This document shows, piece by piece, positions 61,333 to 64,000 of a stretch of DNA of 64,000 nucleotides. The stretch is from Pseudomonas sp. ICMP22404 (lineage in GTDB: Bacteria > Pseudomonadota > Gammaproteobacteria > Pseudomonadales > Pseudomonadaceae), in assembly GCF_006227205.1 (NCBI RefSeq), contig NZ_VCNG01000009.1, positions 62,001-126,000 on the forward strand. The letters run 5' to 3'. Within the stretch, counting starts at the first letter, position 1; each line of letters begins with the position of its first letter. The notes under the pieces were generated by a model that was not told the origin of the DNA, did not search any database, and saw only the letters and a list, made by a program, of their open reading frames with translations. A program made the position numbers and the translations under genes.

Positions 61333-62241
61333 ATGCTCAATAAACGCTATTTACCGTCGATTACGGCGCTGCAATGTTTTGAAGCGGTGACCCGTCACCT
61401 GAGCTTCACCCGTGCCGCCGAAGAATTGCATCTGACCCAAAGCGCCGTCAGCAAGCAGGTCGCGCAGCTCGAGGAGCTCTTGCAGCACCTGCTGTTCCGC
61501 CGCGTGCGTCGGCGCTTGCAACTGACGCCGGCCGGCGACTTGTACCTGGGGGAAGTGCGGAAAATTCTCACCCAGGTCGAAATGTCCACCCATTACCTGC
61601 GCTCCTACGGTGGCGACACGGAAGTCCTGCGAGTCTCCACGCCGCCGACCTTCGGTGCACGTTGGCTGGTGCCGCGCCTCAAAGGCTGGCGCCTGCGGCA
61701 TCCGAAGATCCACTTGGACCTGTGCAGCGAGCAGGAGCCCGACGATTTGCTGCAAGGGCGCAGCGACATGGCGTTCTACTTCGGCCAGGGTTCTCGACCT
61801 GGCACCGAATCCCTGGAACTGTTCGGCGAAGAACTGGTGCCGGTCTGCGCGCCGGGCTGCCTGCCGGATACCCCCTTTACCGACCCGACGCAACTGGCCG
61901 ACCTGGTGCTGTTGCAGAACGCATCACGCCCCCAGGCCTGGCATGACTGGTTCGCCGACCAAGGCTTTCACACCGAACACAGCTACCACGGGCCGCGCTT
62001 CGAAACGTTCTACATGTGCATCCGCGCCGCCCAGGTCGGTTGCGGCGTCGCCCTGCTGCCGCGCTTTCTGGTGGAGGAAGAACTGGCAGACGGCAAGCTG
62101 ATCATTCCATGGCAGCACGCCATGCCCAGCACCAACGCCTATTACATGGCTTATCCTGAGCATTCGGCAGAGGTGCCCAAGGTCAGATACTTTGTGGAGT
62201 GGATGTTGGAGCAGATGGCTAATCCTGATGCACCACAGTAA
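61333..62241 (+). CDS. LysR-type regulator, likely of amaAB
   Basis: The 302-residue LTTR has the N-terminal helix-turn-helix (FEAVTRHLSFTRAAEELHLTQSAVSKQVAQLE) and a substrate-binding domain with STPPTFGARWLVPRL. It is divergent from amaB with a 176-bp gap, which would hold its operator. It is most like GcvA-type LTTRs. Regulation of pipecolate degradation is inferred from position. The ATG has a weak ribosome site. Confidence 0.87.
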   Translation: MLNKRYLPSITALQCFEAVTRHLSFTRAAEELHLTQSAVSKQVAQLEELLQHLLFRRVRRRLQLTPAGDLYLGEVRKILTQVEMSTHYLRSYGGDTEVLRVSTPPTFGARWLVPRLKGWRLRHPKIHLDLCSEQEPDDLLQGRSDMAFYFGQGSRPGTESLELFGEELVPVCAPGCLPDTPFTDPTQLADLVLLQNASRPQAWHDWFADQGFHTEHSYHGPRFETFYMCIRAAQVGCGVALLPRFLVEEELADGKLIIPWQHAMPSTNAYYMAYPEHSAEVPKVRYFVEWMLEQMANPDAPQ

Positions 62242-62261
62242 GAGCTACCGACACAAAGCCC

Positions 62262-62393
62262 TGTGGCGAGGGGATTTATCCCCGCTGGGCTGCAAAGCAG
62301 CCCCAATACTGACAACTCAATCTGCCTGATATACCGAGTTGCCCGGTTTCAGGGCTGCCTTGCAGCCCAGCGGGGATAAATCCCCTCGCCACA
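62262..62393. repeat. Large inverted repeat of a third REP type
   Basis: TGTGGCGAGGGGATTTATCC... at 62262 and the inverted copy ending CCTCGCCACA at 62393 flank ~45 bp of unrelated sequence. Each arm holds a smaller palindrome (GGGCTGCAAAGCAGCCC). Confidence 0.85.
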
Positions 62394-62512
62394 AAAGCTC
62401 CGTGTCCAAAAAACACTGGCAATCACCCCAAAGGTTATGCGCCACTAGCCCCTTCATCACAAACCGCTGTCCGACGCTGCCCGCTGCAGCGAACTGTCTG
62501 GAGATACCCGTC

Positions 62513-63739
62513 ATGAGCGAGAGTGTGTTTGCCGATCGCATCGTGCAGAACCTGCTCGACACCGACTTCTACAAGTTGACGATGATGCAGGCAGTCCTGC
62601 ACAACTACCCCAACGTCGAAGTCGAATGGGAGTTTCGTTGCCGCAACAGCGAAGACCTGCGCCCTTATCTGGCAGAGATCCGCTTCCAGATCGAACGCCT
62701 GGCCGAGCTCAACCTGAGCGCCGATCAGCTGGGTTTCCTGGAGCGCATCAGCTTCCTGAAGCCGGATTTCCTGCGCTTCCTGGGCCTGTTTCGCTTCAAC
62801 CTGCGCTACGTGTACACCGGCATCGAAAATGGTGAGCTGTTCATCCGCCTGCGCGGGCCGTGGCTGCATGTGATCCTGTTCGAAGTGCCGCTACTGGCCA
62901 TTGTCAGCGAAGTGCGCAATCGCTATCGCTACCGCGAGGTGATCCTGGAGCAGGCACGGGAGCAGTTGTATCGCAAGTTCGACTGGCTGAGCGCCAACGC
63001 CAGCAGCGAGGAATTGTCCGAGCTGCAAGTGGCGGACTTCGGTACCCGCCGCCGGTTCTCCTACCGCACCCAGGAAGAAGTGGTGAACGTGCTCAAGCAC
63101 GATTTCCCAGGGCGCTTCGTCGGCACCAGCAATGTGCATTTGTCCCGGGAACTGGACATGAAACCCCTGGGCACCATGGCCCATGAGTGGATCATGGCCC
63201 ACCAGCAACTGGGCCCGCGGCTGATCGACAGCCAGATCGCCGCCCTCGATTGCTGGGTGCGCGAGTACCGGGGCCTGCTGGGGATCGCGCTGACCGACTG
63301 CATCACCATGGACGCCTTCCTGAAGGACTTCGATCTGTTCTTCGCCAAGCTGTTCGACGGCCTGCGCCATGATTCGGGTGACCCGGTGACCTGGGCCGAG
63401 AAAGCCATCGCCCACTACCACAAGCTGGGGATCGACCCGATGAGCAAGACCCTGGTGTTCTCCGACAGTCTGACCTTGCCCAAATGCCTGGAGATTTTCC
63501 GTGCGTTGCGTGGTCGCATCAATGTCAGCTTCGGTATTGGCACTAACCTGACCTGCGACATCCCGGGCGTCGAGCCCATGAGTATTGTGCTTAAAATGAT
63601 CAGCTGTGACGGGCAACCCGTGGCCAAGATTTCAGACGAGCCCGGCAAGACCCACTGCAAGGATCCGAATTTCGTCGCCTACATGCGACACGTTTTCCAA
63701 GTACCTGCCACCCTTTCTGGCATATCAAGCAAGGAGTGA
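62513..63739 (+). CDS. pncB: Nicotinate phosphoribosyltransferase
   Basis: The 408-residue enzyme begins NLLDTDFYKLTMMQAVLHNYP and has VADFGTRRRFSYRTQEEV, FVGTSNVHLSRELDMKPLGTMAHEW and SFGIGTNLTCD, diagnostic for PncB. It makes nicotinate mononucleotide in the NAD salvage route. ATG 62513 follows CTGGAG; a frame opening at 62339 lies in the repeat and is rejected. nadE starts 5 bp after its stop. Confidence 0.95.
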   Translation: MSESVFADRIVQNLLDTDFYKLTMMQAVLHNYPNVEVEWEFRCRNSEDLRPYLAEIRFQIERLAELNLSADQLGFLERISFLKPDFLRFLGLFRFNLRYVYTGIENGELFIRLRGPWLHVILFEVPLLAIVSEVRNRYRYREVILEQAREQLYRKFDWLSANASSEELSELQVADFGTRRRFSYRTQEEVVNVLKHDFPGRFVGTSNVHLSRELDMKPLGTMAHEWIMAHQQLGPRLIDSQIAALDCWVREYRGLLGIALTDCITMDAFLKDFDLFFAKLFDGLRHDSGDPVTWAEKAIAHYHKLGIDPMSKTLVFSDSLTLPKCLEIFRALRGRINVSFGIGTNLTCDIPGVEPMSIVLKMISCDGQPVAKISDEPGKTHCKDPNFVAYMRHVFQVPATLSGISSKE

Positions 63740-63743
63740 ATTC

Positions 63744-64000
63744 ATGCAAGCCGTACAGCGTGAGATTGCTGAACAGCTCAAGGTCCAGCCACCGTTCGCC
63801 GATGAGGCCGCCCTCAAGGCCGAAATCGCTCGCCGGGTTAGCTTCATCCAGGACTGCCTCGTCAATTCCGGACTCAAGAGCCTGGTGCTGGGGATCAGTG
63901 GCGGGGTCGATTCGTTGACTGCCGGCCTGCTGGCCCAGCGCGCCATGCGCGAGTTGCGGGAAAAAACCGGTAACCCGGCCTACAAGTTCATCGCCGTGCG
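63744..64000 (+). CDS. nadE: NH3-dependent NAD+ synthetase, 5' end only
   Basis: The first 85 residues are visible; the gene continues beyond the right edge. The ATP-pyrophosphatase P-loop SGGVDS (in LGISGGVDSLTAGLL) identifies NadE. It turns nicotinate adenine dinucleotide and ammonia into NAD+. AAGGAG precedes the ATG, overlapping the pncB stop region, so the two salvage genes form one operon. Confidence 0.94.
   Translation, partial: MQAVQREIAEQLKVQPPFADEAALKAEIARRVSFIQDCLVNSGLKSLVLGISGGVDSLTAGLLAQRAMRELREKTGNPAYKFIAV

Overview
The window looks like a chromosomal segment of a fluorescens-group Pseudomonas. The evidence is gene content and order (cob, urt/ure, bra and ama loci, and pncB-nadE), high G+C coding sequence, and more than a dozen copies of the GTGGGAGCGAGCCTGCTCGC-type REP palindrome between genes. 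No rRNA, tRNA, prophage or CRISPR array was seen.

Layout. (1) Positions 1-8588 are an accessory-looking locus. Two divergent, mutually similar genes of unknown function flank a very large minus-strand gene. Its product combines a TcdA/TcdB-type glycosyltransferase, a YopT-like C58 cysteine protease and a TcdA/TcdB-type pore domain, so it is a lymphostatin / large clostridial toxin relative. (2) 8957-17007 holds two divergent cobalamin operons, cobG-cobH-cobI-cobJ (minus) and cobL-cbiD-cobK (plus), separated by tandem REP-bearing repeats. (3) 17544-17837 is a chimeric antitoxin-like remnant. (4) 17985-23084 is a copper island: DUF2946, PCu(A)C chaperone, Met-rich DUF2946, TonB copper receptor, PepSY membrane protein. 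(5) 23287-26026 is a metal-chelate or corrinoid ABC importer. (6) 26367-36666 is urea uptake and hydrolysis: urtABCDE, ureD, ureA, two GNAT acetyltransferases, ureB, ureC. (7) 36841-47004 is mixed housekeeping: CbpM/CbpA, an Hsp70-like protein, AI-2E family permease, PsiF, lipase, bacterioferritin, AsmA, a secreted 13-residue-repeat protein and a FabR-like regulator. (8) 47264-49663 completes the urease system with ureEFG and a HupE/UreJ protein. (9) 49843-51873 carries an AGE epimerase and an SDR. An 837-bp gene-free stretch with DnaA-box-like composite motifs follows. (10) 52711-57847 is the branched-chain amino acid importer (livFGMH plus braC). (11) 58213-62241 is amaA-amaB with a divergent lysR. 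(12) pncB and the start of nadE close the window.

How the parts work together. Nitrogen scavenging dominates the centre and right. urtA and ureE each have a sigma-54 -24/-12 promoter, as does braC, and braC also has a phased heptamer array where an enhancer-binding protein would be expected. Nickel delivery (UreD, E, F, G, UreJ) serves the UreABC enzyme. The cob genes follow the oxygen-dependent route (cobG, cobJ), but CbiD is present and no cobF is in the window.

The most unusual items are the toxin-like locus, the phased TGCAACC array upstream of braC, the composite TTAYCCACAG-N6-CCACAG motifs, the 13-residue-repeat secreted protein and an IS5-like MITE placed at the lipase stop codon. All family assignments come from reading motifs and order by eye; no database search was run.
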